A stretch of 64,000 nt of DNA, from assembly GCF_000813425.1 (NCBI RefSeq), contig NZ_JWIB01000019.1, positions 46,859 to 110,858 of the forward strand, given 5' to 3'. Below, one piece after another: positions 9,566-18,356 of the stretch. The notes under the pieces were generated by a model that searched no databases, was not told where the DNA came from, and saw nothing but the letters and a program-made list of their open reading frames with translations. How positions within the stretch are numbered: the stretch's first letter is position 1; every line of letters begins with the position of its first letter. The position numbers and the translations under genes were made by a program. Source of the DNA: Sporosarcina sp. ZBG7A. Its GTDB lineage: Bacteria; Bacillota; Bacilli; Bacillales_A; Planococcaceae.

Positions 9566-9811
9566 ATGGAGAGGATAAAAGAAATTGCTGGACTCGCAGC
9601 CGTCACGTTACTGTTAAGCTTGCTGACGTGGGGGCTGGCGTCGTCCTACCTGGAAGAATTCAACTTATTCTCAGCAGATCCGACGTCAGTGACGGTTACT
9701 GAAAAGACAGGAGCGAAGGGATTATTCACGCCACCCTTATATTACGTGAGGGTCATACTGCCGAACGGTAAAGAATCACAGAATCTCAACCGATTTCTAA
9801 AAGGCAGATGA
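9566..9811 (+). CDS. Small membrane-anchored protein, possibly the N-terminal part of a broken gene
   Basis: An 81-residue frame starting at ATG 9566 behind GGGAG (8 bases). Residues about 5-28 form one membrane segment, followed by an extracytoplasmic stretch with TVTEKTGAKG and YYVRVILPNGKE, a pattern found in DUF3592-like proteins that carry a YNPKNP-type motif. The stop overlaps the next start (ATGA), so the two frames would be coupled. The following frames look like one gene split by frameshifts, so this may be either an intact small partner or the front of the same gene. Confidence 0.5.
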   Translation: MERIKEIAGLAAVTLLLSLLTWGLASSYLEEFNLFSADPTSVTVTEKTGAKGLFTPPLYYVRVILPNGKESQNLNRFLKGR

Positions 9812-10526
9812 TGGAGATCGAGAAGGTTGATTCACTAGGTGGGTACTCATCAGGTCCGTCTGATTTTTCGACGATACACGATATTATCATGGACAGTATC
9901 TTTTACTCGGCCGGTATTCTCATCCTAGGGTTTTTTTGCGTTCTGTTGCCTGATCGCAACGGTGCTTTCCATTCCAGCACTGGATCGGTTGGAGCAAAAT
10001 AGATCATACAAGCGAAACGTGAAACGCAAACGGATGAAACGGAAGAAACCGGAGAAAGAAGGAAAAGGCTGGGGGATCGTAAGTGTTATACTTCTGTTTT
10101 TTTTATTCTTCTTAGGGCGTTTTGGTTGGAACTTGATACGAAAATTTCTGCCGTTCGGAAAGACGGACACAGATGCCATGATCTTTGACCGATATTCAGA
10201 TGTCACCTACCGCAAATACCAAGACTCGATTTGTAAACTGACCGTTTCCTTCGAAAATCAGGCTGGACAAAATATCCAGGTTATCAAAAATGTCACACGG
10301 ACACTTACCAGCAATACGATATTGGAGACAACTGCCGATCACTTTCAACCATGCAAATCCTAACGATGTGTTTGTCCAGGCCACTTCTATCAAGGACGCG
10401 TTCCAGCTGGCCATGACCTGGGAATCATTCGTCTACGGAGTGCTATTGGCTGTCAGCGCTTTTGTGGGATGGGCGTTCTATGATAGCCGGCTGAAGAAAA
10501 AGTGGCAGAAGAGTCGGGACCAATAA
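9808..10526 (+). pseudogene. DUF3592-like membrane protein gene split by two frameshifts
   Basis: Three successive frames join into one sensible protein. The first (from ATG 9808) ends in a membrane segment at GILILGFF; dropping one T from the run of seven at 9931-9937 continues the membrane segment as AFCCLIATVLS and a basic loop in the second frame. That frame has a second membrane helix (GWGIVSVILLFFLFFLG) and then goes out of frame near 10318-10340. A third frame continues with ITFNHANPNDVFVQ, a YNPKNP-like motif of DUF3592 proteins, a last membrane helix and a basic tail ending at 10526. Either the gene is decayed or two indels are sequencing errors. Confidence 0.55.
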
Positions 10527-10675
10527 AATCCTTATAGTGTACCTGGTAACTTTGAAACAGTTCCAAATCTTGTCTGATAATAAACGATTTATTATTGAAA
10601 AGTATGATGGCGGTTTAAAAAGGCTACCAGAAAAAGTCAATGTGACTTTCCCCAATAGCCCTAAGTACGTTCTTT

Positions 10676-11710
10676 TTATATTTTCAACTCTAGTACTCCC
10701 TCAATCTCCTTCAACATCTCAAACGCACCTTCAGATTTATTGGAGCACACGACAATCATCGCTTCTTCTTTAGGTACATAAACGGCGCGGAAGTTGACGC
10801 CGGGGTCGTAACCCATTTGGATATATTTGACGACGTTAAGTAGTGTGTCTACTGCCATGTAGCCGCCATATCCGTAATAGATCAGCCTGTCTTCATTTAC
10901 TACTTCACGTGGTTTCAGTAGATTCGCGGTCACTTCTTCTGACAGCAACTCGTTCGTTTTCAGTGCTTGCCAGAACTTAGCCATGTCTGAAACAGTTGTG
11001 TAAGCCCCGCCATCTGGTCCACCTTTAGCTGGTAGTGAGTAGATGTTAGTTTTCCAAGAGCCATCTTCATGTTCAATGTAACCAAGCGCTGTTCGTGCAG
11101 GCAATCGATCCATCTCGAAGTATCCTGAGTCTTGCATGTCTGCTTTTAGGAAGATCCGATCTTCTACAAATTCAGTAAAGCTGATCTTAGCTACGTGCTC
11201 GATGATGAGTCCTAGTAAAATGTAGCCTGAATTGTTGTACTGAAACGGGCTACCAGGTTCTGCTTGCATTGGTTCATGTTGAAAAAGCGGCAGGAAGTCC
11301 TTTGGTGAACGCACGTTATAAGCTGGACGACTTTCCCACAGTTCTTCGTAATCTTCCATGACGTCTTCATTGAAATAGTCAGGTATCCCCGATGTATGCG
11401 TCAGTAGCTGGTGAATCGTAATCTCGCTGTTGAAATGAGGAGATTCAAGATCGACGCAATCGATTAGTTTCGAGTCGAACGTTACCTTCCCTTCTTCAAC
11501 AAGCATGCAAATTGCGGTTGCTGTGAAGATCTTGCAGCCGGAAGCAATTGAAAAACGTGTGTTAAGCTGATTCTCTACTTTGTCTGACCAGTTTGAGTAT
11601 CCGTGGCTACCTGTGATGATGTTATCCCCTTTCCGACCATAAAAGGCACCGGAAAAAGAGAGTTCCTTTTGCTTTTCATCCAAATACGTTGAAATGTTTT
11701 CTGTATTCAT
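10676..11710 (-). CDS. Serine beta-lactamase-like hydrolase (class C / PBP4* family)
   Basis: A 344-residue protein with the penicillin-binding-type motifs SGCK (SxxK, about residues 57-60, after RFSIA) and YNN (YxN, in FQYNNSGY), and the THTSGIPD segment typical of PF00144. The N-terminus MNTENIS has no signal peptide, so it is probably cytoplasmic. ATG 11710 follows AGGAGG. Members include esterases, D-aminopeptidases and carboxypeptidases; the substrate cannot be told. Monocistronic. Confidence 0.85.
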   Translation of the reverse strand: MNTENISTYLDEKQKELSFSGAFYGRKGDNIITGSHGYSNWSDKVENQLNTRFSIASGCKIFTATAICMLVEEGKVTFDSKLIDCVDLESPHFNSEITIHQLLTHTSGIPDYFNEDVMEDYEELWESRPAYNVRSPKDFLPLFQHEPMQAEPGSPFQYNNSGYILLGLIIEHVAKISFTEFVEDRIFLKADMQDSGYFEMDRLPARTALGYIEHEDGSWKTNIYSLPAKGGPDGGAYTTVSDMAKFWQALKTNELLSEEVTANLLKPREVVNEDRLIYYGYGGYMAVDTLLNVVKYIQMGYDPGVNFRAVYVPKEEAMIVVCSNKSEGAFEMLKEIEGVLELKI

Positions 11711-11924
11711 AGTGATTCCTCCTGGATTCCTTATTTTTTGTTGTATTGCTCGTTAAAAGGAACCCAATTATGTTGTTCATACCATATAACGAATCATATG
11801 AATTCACTCCCTGCCGATTAACGTTACTGCCATTTTACAAGAGACGAATAATCGTTTCAATTATATTCTGAATATTAATCTCACTGTTTCATTACTCATA
11901 TGCTTCAGCTATTTCGAACAAAGG

Positions 11925-12845
11925 TTATTCCTTAAATAGATGCTTCTTATGCCACTTCAAATAAGGTTTATTCTTCTCGGTTCTATTCACTCGCAACTTT
12001 GCATGAAGACCATACTTGTTGTAATCCTCTTCAGGGATGCTTGCTGATATATGAATCTTCCCTTGTCCATCAAATGAAATAAGACCATTGTTATACAAAG
12101 CATTATGGTTGCGACAAAGTAAGATTCCGTTGTTGGGATCAATACGCTCATTGTTGGTGCTGTCTTTCCATGGTTTTGCGTAGCTTGCCTGAAGCAGTTC
12201 GGGCAACTCGATGTCGCAAAGTGCGCATTTATCGTTCCAAAGTGGCATGAGTTCGTTTCGGAATCGCTGGTGGCCAAGTCGGACTTTCGTTTTTGCTTCT
12301 GCTTCGGTTTCAGCGAGGATTGGAGTGAGGAAATCGTGCTCCGTTTTTCGCACGGTTCCCATTACGAATTCCAATTGCTCTTCATCGATTTCGTAAATGT
12401 TCAAGTCGCTTATGAGCTCGACAAGTTTAATGGTGAGTTCATCGTTGCACGGATATAGATAGCCCTGATTCCCATTGGCGTTTTCCTGAAACGGTGAATA
12501 CTTTACAGGCAGAAGTGGGAGAATCTCATCGAAAACATTTATGATTGTCAATGGCTTATCAAATTCATAGTAATCTGCCTCTACTAGATAGCCTTTATCG
12601 TTTTCATTGCCTGGTAGATGAATTGGGGTTGGCTTTCGTTCTTCCCTGTATCCGGTTTTCGCTATACTGATTGCGACAATATCCCCTTTTACGTAATGGA
12701 AAATACGATCACCCTCATTGACTTCTTTCATCCGTTCCCAGAAATGCTGGACATTTCCGGCACTGTCTTGTTGCAAGGACCAGAGAATTCCTAATTCTTT
12801 CTCTTCGTGATAAGTACGTCCTTGCATCACTATGTAACTTTGCAT
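11925..12845 (-). CDS. EVE-like domain / HNH nuclease (candidate modification-dependent restriction enzyme)
   Basis: A 306-residue protein. The first ~150 residues resemble a PUA-like EVE/ASCH reader: ILWSL, then FWERMKEVNEGDRIFHY and DIVAISIAKTGY. The C-terminal ~100 residues are an HNH domain: CALCDIELPELLQASYAKPW, then IDPNNGILLCRNHNALYNNGLI. Fusions of this kind recognise modified bases in DNA and cut near them. The usual ASHIKPW motif reads ASYAKPW, so the first metal-site His is a Tyr; the later N and H (LLCRNHN) are kept. Start at ATG 12845 with AAAGGAG 9 bases upstream. The reader domain call is based on pattern, not search. Confidence 0.75.
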   Translation of the reverse strand: MQSYIVMQGRTYHEEKELGILWSLQQDSAGNVQHFWERMKEVNEGDRIFHYVKGDIVAISIAKTGYREERKPTPIHLPGNENDKGYLVEADYYEFDKPLTIINVFDEILPLLPVKYSPFQENANGNQGYLYPCNDELTIKLVELISDLNIYEIDEEQLEFVMGTVRKTEHDFLTPILAETEAEAKTKVRLGHQRFRNELMPLWNDKCALCDIELPELLQASYAKPWKDSTNNERIDPNNGILLCRNHNALYNNGLISFDGQGKIHISASIPEEDYNKYGLHAKLRVNRTEKNKPYLKWHKKHLFKE

Positions 12846-13083
12846 ATGGTGTCACTCCTTTACGAACTGGTGCATGTTCAACTACTTTAATCATAGCTGT
12901 TAATGAAGGAAGTTGCATCTTTAGGCGTTGAGATTCCCATGCAACTTTACGTTTGAATTTGGTGTAGGAAATTTCCGAACTGTGGTATTCTGGTTCTAAT
13001 ACAAATCGGATACACTCGGGTGAATACTAATGGATTTTATAGGAAATAAGTGAGTTAACCAGCAAAAAGGGAGGAGGAAGAAC

Positions 13084-13533
13084 ATGGACAAGGAATTAAT
13101 CAACACGTTGAAATACGTCTTGGATGACGCTCTCCAGCCTATACATCATCGTTTAGATAGGATGGATCAACGCTTTGATGGGTTGGATCACCGTCTTGAT
13201 GGAATGGATCATCGTCTCGATGGGATGGATAACAAGTTTGATGGGATGAATAAGAAGTTTGATGGAATGGATAACAAGTTTGATGGGTTGGACCAACGTA
13301 TTGGTGGTTTGGAAGTCGAGCTAAAAGAGTTTCGTTCAGAAACGAATACTGCTCTTCAACTTATTCAAAGTGGACAGCGGGGCACGCGTGAAGAAATGAC
13401 GCAGCGTTTTAATGAGACCCGTGAAGGATTCCAAAGAATAGAAGCAGATTTTAAGTTCGTGAATCATAAGACCGCGGATCATGAATTAAAATTTAATCGT
13501 CTAGAAAATGAATCGAAAGAAAATCGTCAATAA
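13084..13533 (+). CDS. Heptad-repeat coiled-coil protein
   Basis: A 149-residue protein starting at ATG 13084 behind GGGAGGAGG. Residues 27-75 are seven exact-length heptads of the form MDxxxDG (MDQRFDG, LDHRLDG, MDHRLDG and so on), flanked by helical sequence; the rest is highly charged and continues as coiled coil (GFQRIEADFKFVNHKTADHE). Similar short heptad proteins occur in Bacillus and in phage contexts, but no function is assigned. A strong terminator follows. No membrane segment or signal peptide. Confidence 0.8.
   Translation: MDKELINTLKYVLDDALQPIHHRLDRMDQRFDGLDHRLDGMDHRLDGMDNKFDGMNKKFDGMDNKFDGLDQRIGGLEVELKEFRSETNTALQLIQSGQRGTREEMTQRFNETREGFQRIEADFKFVNHKTADHELKFNRLENESKENRQ
13162..13308 (+). 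repeat. 21 bp tandem repeat (7 units) encoding heptads
   Basis: Seven units of 21 bp, each encoding MD/LD-x-(R/K)-(L/F)-D-G or a close variant. Units differ by a few bases, mostly at the third and fourth codons. The period matches one coiled-coil heptad, so unit gain or loss would keep frame and register. Confidence 0.85.
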
Positions 13534-13568
13534 CGTTTTTCAAGGATCCATTTTAATTCAATGTGTTA

Positions 13569-13608
13569 AGGCCGAATCTGTCAATATGAACAGATTCGGT
13601 CTTTTCGT
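13569..13608 (+). terminator. Rho-independent terminator
   Basis: Stem arms (G/A)CCGAATCTGT and ACAGATTCGGT around a short loop, followed by CTTTTCG. It ends the heptad-repeat gene. Confidence 0.8.
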
Positions 13609-13797
13609 ATTCTCTGTATACCATACAATCTAGAAAAACTCGTCAAAATGACTCAAAAGGCAAAACCATCATTGTAGACGATGAACATTTATTCAAAAAA
13701 GCCTTGGAATACGACTGTACTTTCTGTTTCAGTATTAATAATCAAACTACGGGCATACCAGAATAGATTGACTACAACTTCTATACTGGAGGTTATT

Positions 13798-14745
13798 ATG
13801 AAACAATTTGTTCTATTGGTGTTTGTAATAATAGTTTGCTTAGCTATCATAATTGTTGGCAATGAAAAAAATCCCGCTTTAAAAGAAACCATGATGGCGA
13901 CAGACGCTGGAACTGATGTTTCTACAAAAGCAATCCAATCCTATGCAAAGGAGTATGAAATAAAGCCTATCGATGCGAAGATTGACCGGGTGTGGAAGGC
14001 CATTCCAGGATACAACGGTTTGACTGTCGACATCGAGAAGTCCTATCAAAAAATGTTAGATAACAACAATTTCAATACTGAACATCTCGTCTTTAAAGAG
14101 GTTTCCCCAAAAGTTCATCTAGAGGATCTTCCCCCTTCACCTATTTACAAAGGCAATCCTGAAAAGCCGCTAGTCGCGTTATTAATCAATGTTGCATGGG
14201 GCGAGGAGCATATTCCAAATATGTTAAAAACGTTTAAAGAGTCTAATGTAAAGGCTACTTTTTTCTTTGATGGCAGTTGGGTGAAACAGAACCCCGACAT
14301 TTTAACAATGATTAGTCTTGAGGGACATGAGATCGGTAATCACGCTTATAGTCATCCTGATCTCGCTAATCGTTCCCGTGAAGAAACATGGATTGAATTA
14401 GAGAAAACAAATGAGGTCATTGAAGCGACATTGGGCGTAAAACCGAAGTGGTTTGCACCGCCAAGCGGGAGTTTTAATCAGGTGACTATTGACGTTGCAC
14501 ATGAACTGAAGATGAACACCATCCTTTGGACGACGGACACGGTCGACTGGAAAAAACCAGATACGTCTGAGATGGTCTCTCGAGTTTTATCAGATATTGA
14601 AAATGGCTCCATGGTACTTATGCATCCCACAAAACCAACTTCCGAGGGGCTAGCTGCAATAATTGAAGGAATAAAAAAGAAAGGAATTCATTTAGGTACG
14701 GTTAGTGATTTAATGAGTGAAAAACGGGGGGATTCATACAAATAG
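13798..14745 (+). CDS. YlxY-like polysaccharide deacetylase-family protein
   Basis: ATG 13798 is chosen because GGAGG lies 6 bases upstream; the open frame extends further 5' without ribosome-binding site. The 315-residue product has an N-terminal membrane/signal segment (about 3-22) and a NodB domain from about residue 115. The His pair is present (GNHAYSHPD) and so is the late motif APPSGSFN. The Asp-Asp motif (usually TFDDG) is replaced by INVAWGEE, as in B. subtilis YlxY, so metal-dependent deacetylation may be lost. In B. subtilis ylxY lies next to mlpA; here it stands alone. Probably acts outside the membrane. Confidence 0.82.
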   Translation: MKQFVLLVFVIIVCLAIIIVGNEKNPALKETMMATDAGTDVSTKAIQSYAKEYEIKPIDAKIDRVWKAIPGYNGLTVDIEKSYQKMLDNNNFNTEHLVFKEVSPKVHLEDLPPSPIYKGNPEKPLVALLINVAWGEEHIPNMLKTFKESNVKATFFFDGSWVKQNPDILTMISLEGHEIGNHAYSHPDLANRSREETWIELEKTNEVIEATLGVKPKWFAPPSGSFNQVTIDVAHELKMNTILWTTDTVDWKKPDTSEMVSRVLSDIENGSMVLMHPTKPTSEGLAAIIEGIKKKGIHLGTVSDLMSEKRGDSYK

Positions 14746-14867
14746 TACCTATGAACACAATTTTCGTGATTGGTGAGAAACTGCTTATGAGTGCTGTAAT
14801 TAACCGTGTAATAGTCTAACGCCTATTAATTATTAATGGAGTTTTTGAAAGTCCAATCATTAAATGA

Positions 14868-15593
14868 TTAATGGGCGTCATTCATATATAGATTGTAAAG
14901 AATTCGAGCACCGTCCATACAGTCAGCGTAGAGCTTTCTGACTTCCGAATCGGTACATAATTTGATGTAACTTTCATCTTCCAAAATTCGAATTACCGGT
15001 TTCATTTCATAATAATATTGAGGGTCCGGATTGTCAGTATGCAGTAATCCTTTGTACGTTTCCAAAAGAATGACATAGGTGTGTTCGAGTAATCGATAGT
15101 CACATTTCAATTTTTCTTGTGTGTAAAATCGTTTAATCTCAAGTGCGAACGATTTGCTGTCTTGAAAGTAAATTGGCGTAGCAGGTGAATAATAATAGTT
15201 CTGATTGTTGTACTGACGTTTTTCGATATGCAGTCTGTGCCACTGGGACACTTCTTTATAGTTTGCACCCAGTACTTTGTACATGCTCGATACGGTGCTG
15301 AAAGGCTGATTAGAGACATAATTAAAAATTGCAGCATTCTCTTCAATATCATCTATTGTCGTAATTGAACACCAACATATGTAGTTATTGTCCACCGTTC
15401 CGAGGATGCATACTTGTTGATCAGCACTAATATAAACGTCAAATGAAATTTCTCTATCACTAATATCGTAGTTAGGCAGGACTGCATTTTGTAGTGATAT
15501 CATATTATGTGTTTTCATACTCATTCTCCAGTTTGTATGGGATGACTCCGATTTAATTAATCGTTCTCTTATACTTTCGGAGGTTACTTCCAT
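14868..15593 (-). CDS. Protein of unknown function, coupled to the HD-GYP gene
   Basis: A 241-residue protein without signal peptide or membrane segment. I do not recognise a family. Notable features are a Tyr-rich middle (YNNQNYYYSP, about 135) and a helical C-terminal half (residues about 160-240) ending in CMDGARILYNLY. Its ATG overlaps the last codons of the upstream HD-GYP gene by 10 bp, so the two are co-transcribed and probably co-translated. It might be a partner or target of the phosphodiesterase-like protein; this is inference only. Confidence 0.65.
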   Translation of the reverse strand: MEVTSESIRERLIKSESSHTNWRMSMKTHNMISLQNAVLPNYDISDREISFDVYISADQQVCILGTVDNNYICWCSITTIDDIEENAAIFNYVSNQPFSTVSSMYKVLGANYKEVSQWHRLHIEKRQYNNQNYYYSPATPIYFQDSKSFALEIKRFYTQEKLKCDYRLLEHTYVILLETYKGLLHTDNPDPQYYYEMKPVIRILEDESYIKLCTDSEVRKLYADCMDGARILYNLYMNDAH

Positions 15594-16516
15594 CTATTTT
15601 GCTTTTTCTCCAGCACAGCAAGGAATGCATCCACAGCTTTCGGATTGAACTGTGTTCCCCTACCCGCCACTAGTTCTTGAATAGCATCTTTGGTGGGTAA
15701 TGCTTTTTTGTAAGCACGTTCCGTTGTCATTGCGTCAAACGAATCTACAACGCTAACAATCGATGCTTCCAGTGATATCTCGTCACCCTTCAGTCCAAAG
15801 GGATACCCTTTACCGTCATACCGTTCGTGATGTTGTTCTACAATGAAGGCTGATTTCCTTAGCATGTCCACTTTGTGATTACGCATCATTTTAGCACCCT
15901 CAATTGTATGAGCTTTCATAATATCCCATTCTTCAGCTGTCAATGACCCTGGCTTGTTAAGTATTTCTAAAGGCACCGTGAGTTTACCAATGTCATGAAA
16001 ATAAGCTCCCCATCTTAGTGTCTGCAAAAGATTCTTCGGCATATCGAGTTCCGTCCATACTTCAATAGAGTAGTTCTTGATTCGATTGCAGTGCATATAT
16101 GTATAGCCGTCCAGTTTTTCAATTGCATCCGCTTCTTCTTGTAAAACTTGTGTTTCAAAAAAGTCAGGTTCGAAAATTTCAACTGTGGTTTTAATAAGTA
16201 TTTCCGCATCCGACAAAGCGTGAAATAAAATAATTTTTTCATACTGTGATGCGTCAATGGTTTCTCCCAGTTGAAAATCACGACGTATTCCTTCATATAA
16301 TATTTCAACAGTTCCATTTAAAAGCGTATATTTTTCAACTACTCCAACATCTGTATCTAAGTTAAATTGAACCCATAAATTTTCTCCTTTGTGTAACGAA
16401 TACAACGCATTGGATAATCCTTCCCATTGCCCGAGTAAGATCACATCCGCATACCCCAGATGAAGTTCGGGATACCCTTTTTCATCATAATTTCTGTACG
16501 ATCGATTGTTCGACAT
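15584..16516 (-). CDS. HD-GYP domain protein (candidate c-di-GMP phosphodiesterase)
   Basis: A 310-residue protein. The C-terminal ~170 residues contain HDIGK, VEQHHERYDGKGYP and GL, the signature of the HD-GYP subfamily that hydrolyses cyclic di-GMP. The first ~125 residues (including VILLGQWEGLSNALYSLHKGE) form a divergent sensory or regulatory region I cannot name. No membrane segments. ATG 16516 follows GGGGGG. It overlaps the next gene (14868-15593) by 10 bp. Catalytic metal ligands look complete. Confidence 0.88.
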   Translation of the reverse strand: MSNNRSYRNYDEKGYPELHLGYADVILLGQWEGLSNALYSLHKGENLWVQFNLDTDVGVVEKYTLLNGTVEILYEGIRRDFQLGETIDASQYEKIILFHALSDAEILIKTTVEIFEPDFFETQVLQEEADAIEKLDGYTYMHCNRIKNYSIEVWTELDMPKNLLQTLRWGAYFHDIGKLTVPLEILNKPGSLTAEEWDIMKAHTIEGAKMMRNHKVDMLRKSAFIVEQHHERYDGKGYPFGLKGDEISLEASIVSVVDSFDAMTTERAYKKALPTKDAIQELVAGRGTQFNPKAVDAFLAVLEKKQNRWK

Positions 16517-16831
16517 GTTTTATCCCCCCAGGAAATAGTCCGTACGATGTTCAACTATCACTACACTGCAAGTATAACAAAGCTTTAAAAAGCTGCATAA
16601 CTATCCATTAACAATGATAAAATCACTTCTAACTGAATCATGCAACTTTTTATACTTTCAGATACTTTCTATCAGTATAATATGAAATAATAGATTCTGA
16701 TTCCGAGAGTCCTGATTCCCATAATGATATCTACAATTTGCCTTTCCCTGCTAGTAATTGTGAGTTTACAGAATTGACTGTAAAATCGAACAGAAGATAA
16801 AAATTGAATCTACTTAAAAGGAGTATGAACT
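16517..16831. other. Divergent intergenic region
   Basis: A 315 bp region between the HD-GYP gene (minus) and the toast-rack gene (plus) that should hold both promoters. TTGACT at 16774-16779 with an AT-rich ATAAAA 17 bp further on is a weak candidate for the plus gene. TATAAT at 16676-16681 has no clear -35. No open frame or riboswitch is evident. Confidence 0.35.
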
Positions 16832-17551
16832 ATGAAGAAATCGTTATTGGCTGTGTTAATCGCAGGATTGGTAATTACCCTATGCATACTTGGATATAAG
16901 TGGTTCTTTGTCACTTCGACAGAAAAAGAAGTCACGATACCAAAAAATAATGCAAAGTCATTATCAGTGAACATCAATTTTGACGCAGGTAATTTAGAGA
17001 TTCAAGGTGGTTCCACAAACTGGTTAGACGCTAGTTTTGATTACAAAAACAAAAAGTCTCTTCCTAAGGTAAAGTTTGATAAAAAAGGAGACAAGGGTGT
17101 TCTAACAATCAAAGCAGAATCCAAAGTTTTCACAGTCAATAGAAGCAATCAAAATAATCATTGGGACATTCAACTCAACAATGATATTCCTATTGACTTG
17201 GATGTTGACATGGGAGTTTCTAAGGCGACATTGAACTTAAATGAAATTCAACTGAACAAATTGACAATCGATGGCGGCGTCAGTGATTCAACAATAGACT
17301 TAGGGGGCGAATGGCAGAATAATCTTCAGGGGAATATTGATATAGGTGTTGGAAAGATGACACTACGTATGCCAAAACAGACCGGCATTAAACTGAGTAT
17401 AGATAAGGGACTTGGAAAACTTGAAATGAAAGATTTTATCGCACAAGGTAATAACGTATATATAAACGAGGCGTATGAAAATAGTGAAACAAGTATCGAA
17501 TTAGACATCGATATAGGTGTAGGAAATTTGAAGGTGGACCTTGTAGATTAA
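16832..17551 (+). CDS. Membrane-anchored toast-rack (LiaF/DUF4097-like) domain protein
   Basis: A 239-residue protein: one N-terminal membrane segment (about 5-25) followed by an extracytoplasmic repeat-rich beta structure with IDIGVGKMTL, IDKGLGKLEM and LDIDIGVGNLKVDL motifs, the hallmark of the toast-rack / LiaF C-terminal fold. ATG 16832 follows AAAGGAG. LiaF-type domains inhibit envelope-stress signalling in Bacillus, but no lia two-component system is adjacent, so a general envelope role is the most that can be said. Confidence 0.78.
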   Translation: MKKSLLAVLIAGLVITLCILGYKWFFVTSTEKEVTIPKNNAKSLSVNINFDAGNLEIQGGSTNWLDASFDYKNKKSLPKVKFDKKGDKGVLTIKAESKVFTVNRSNQNNHWDIQLNNDIPIDLDVDMGVSKATLNLNEIQLNKLTIDGGVSDSTIDLGGEWQNNLQGNIDIGVGKMTLRMPKQTGIKLSIDKGLGKLEMKDFIAQGNNVYINEAYENSETSIELDIDIGVGNLKVDLVD

Positions 17552-17849
17552 ATGACCTACGCGTTTTTTAAAGTGTAGATAAATCCCCAATATAAGGTTT
17601 TAAATCTAATAAAAGTACATGAGTTATTGCCTGTATATCACAAGCAATCTTCACAACTCTATGTTGTCTTTATGTTTTTCTTACTGTTTCTTATTACATA
17701 AAAAAATGGTGATTTGAAAGGATAAACCTGACAAACCACCATCTATTTATTAGGGCATATTTTTACTGAACAATCTTGATTCTTGCTTTTGATTGTTTAT
17801 TAGTCATGTTATAAGTCCACTATTCTGCGTGTGTGTTGGTGTAGAATCT
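17552..17849. terminator. Intergenic region with the ardA terminator at 17699-17743
   Basis: Between convergent genes. On the minus strand arms GATGGTGgTTTG and CAAAtCACCAT close a hairpin followed by seven T residues at 17705-17699, ending the ardA transcript. The remainder is AT-rich with no open frame; no clear terminator was found for the plus-strand toast-rack gene. Confidence 0.65.
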
Positions 17850-18356
17850 TCAATATGTAATGTAATAACCAATATCGGATAAGTCTATGTATTCACCCGT
17901 ACTTAACCAATTGGCTGCGAGTTTTTCCATATCAACGAAATCCACGACTTCTTTAGGAATTTCATAGGAGAGAAAACCTTCGTCATTAAGATAGTGTCCA
18001 AGTTCATTCAAACTATGACAATTGAAAGCCATATACTTGCCATCTTGATGTACTTGTATGACCTGTTCCAATTCCAGTCTTTTAGTTTTGGCTATCAGGG
18101 CGATGATTTGTCTTTCTGATTCTGCAACCCTTTCAAGATACTGCATTATACGGTTTAACTCATAGATGTCATCGTATTCACCAACCTCAATAGGAAAGGA
18201 ACTTTCATAATCATGAATGAGTATTCCCTTATTAATCCCCAGCACTGCATTCAGATGAGCATCAATCGTTTCTTTTTCTGTTGGAAGCGAAATCCATTCC
18301 CCCACTAAATTACCTGCCTTATTCTCTGCAAGATTGACCGTGTACAGATTCAGCAT
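17850..18356 (-). CDS. ArdA-like antirestriction protein
   Basis: A 168-residue protein starting at ATG 18356 (AAAGGA about 10 bases upstream). It has the ArdA pattern: LYTVNLAENKAGNLVGEWISLP, then LIHDYES, EVGEYDDIYELNRI and a tail ending YIDLSDIGYYITY. It is acidic, as expected for a DNA mimic. ArdA proteins of plasmids and conjugative elements block type I R-M complexes (HsdMS/R). Here it sits on what appears to be a chromosome that also carries a type I system about 15 kb away. It has its own terminator; no mobile-element genes are adjacent. Confidence 0.72.
   Translation of the reverse strand: MLNLYTVNLAENKAGNLVGEWISLPTEKETIDAHLNAVLGINKGILIHDYESSFPIEVGEYDDIYELNRIMQYLERVAESERQIIALIAKTKRLELEQVIQVHQDGKYMAFNCHSLNELGHYLNDEGFLSYEIPKEVVDFVDMEKLAANWLSTGEYIDLSDIGYYITY

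Noticed and set aside
9931..9962. Programmed frameshift at the T7 run
   Set aside because: A second, unrelated frameshift follows downstream and no stimulatory structure or Shine-Dalgarno-like element is seen; decay or error is simpler.
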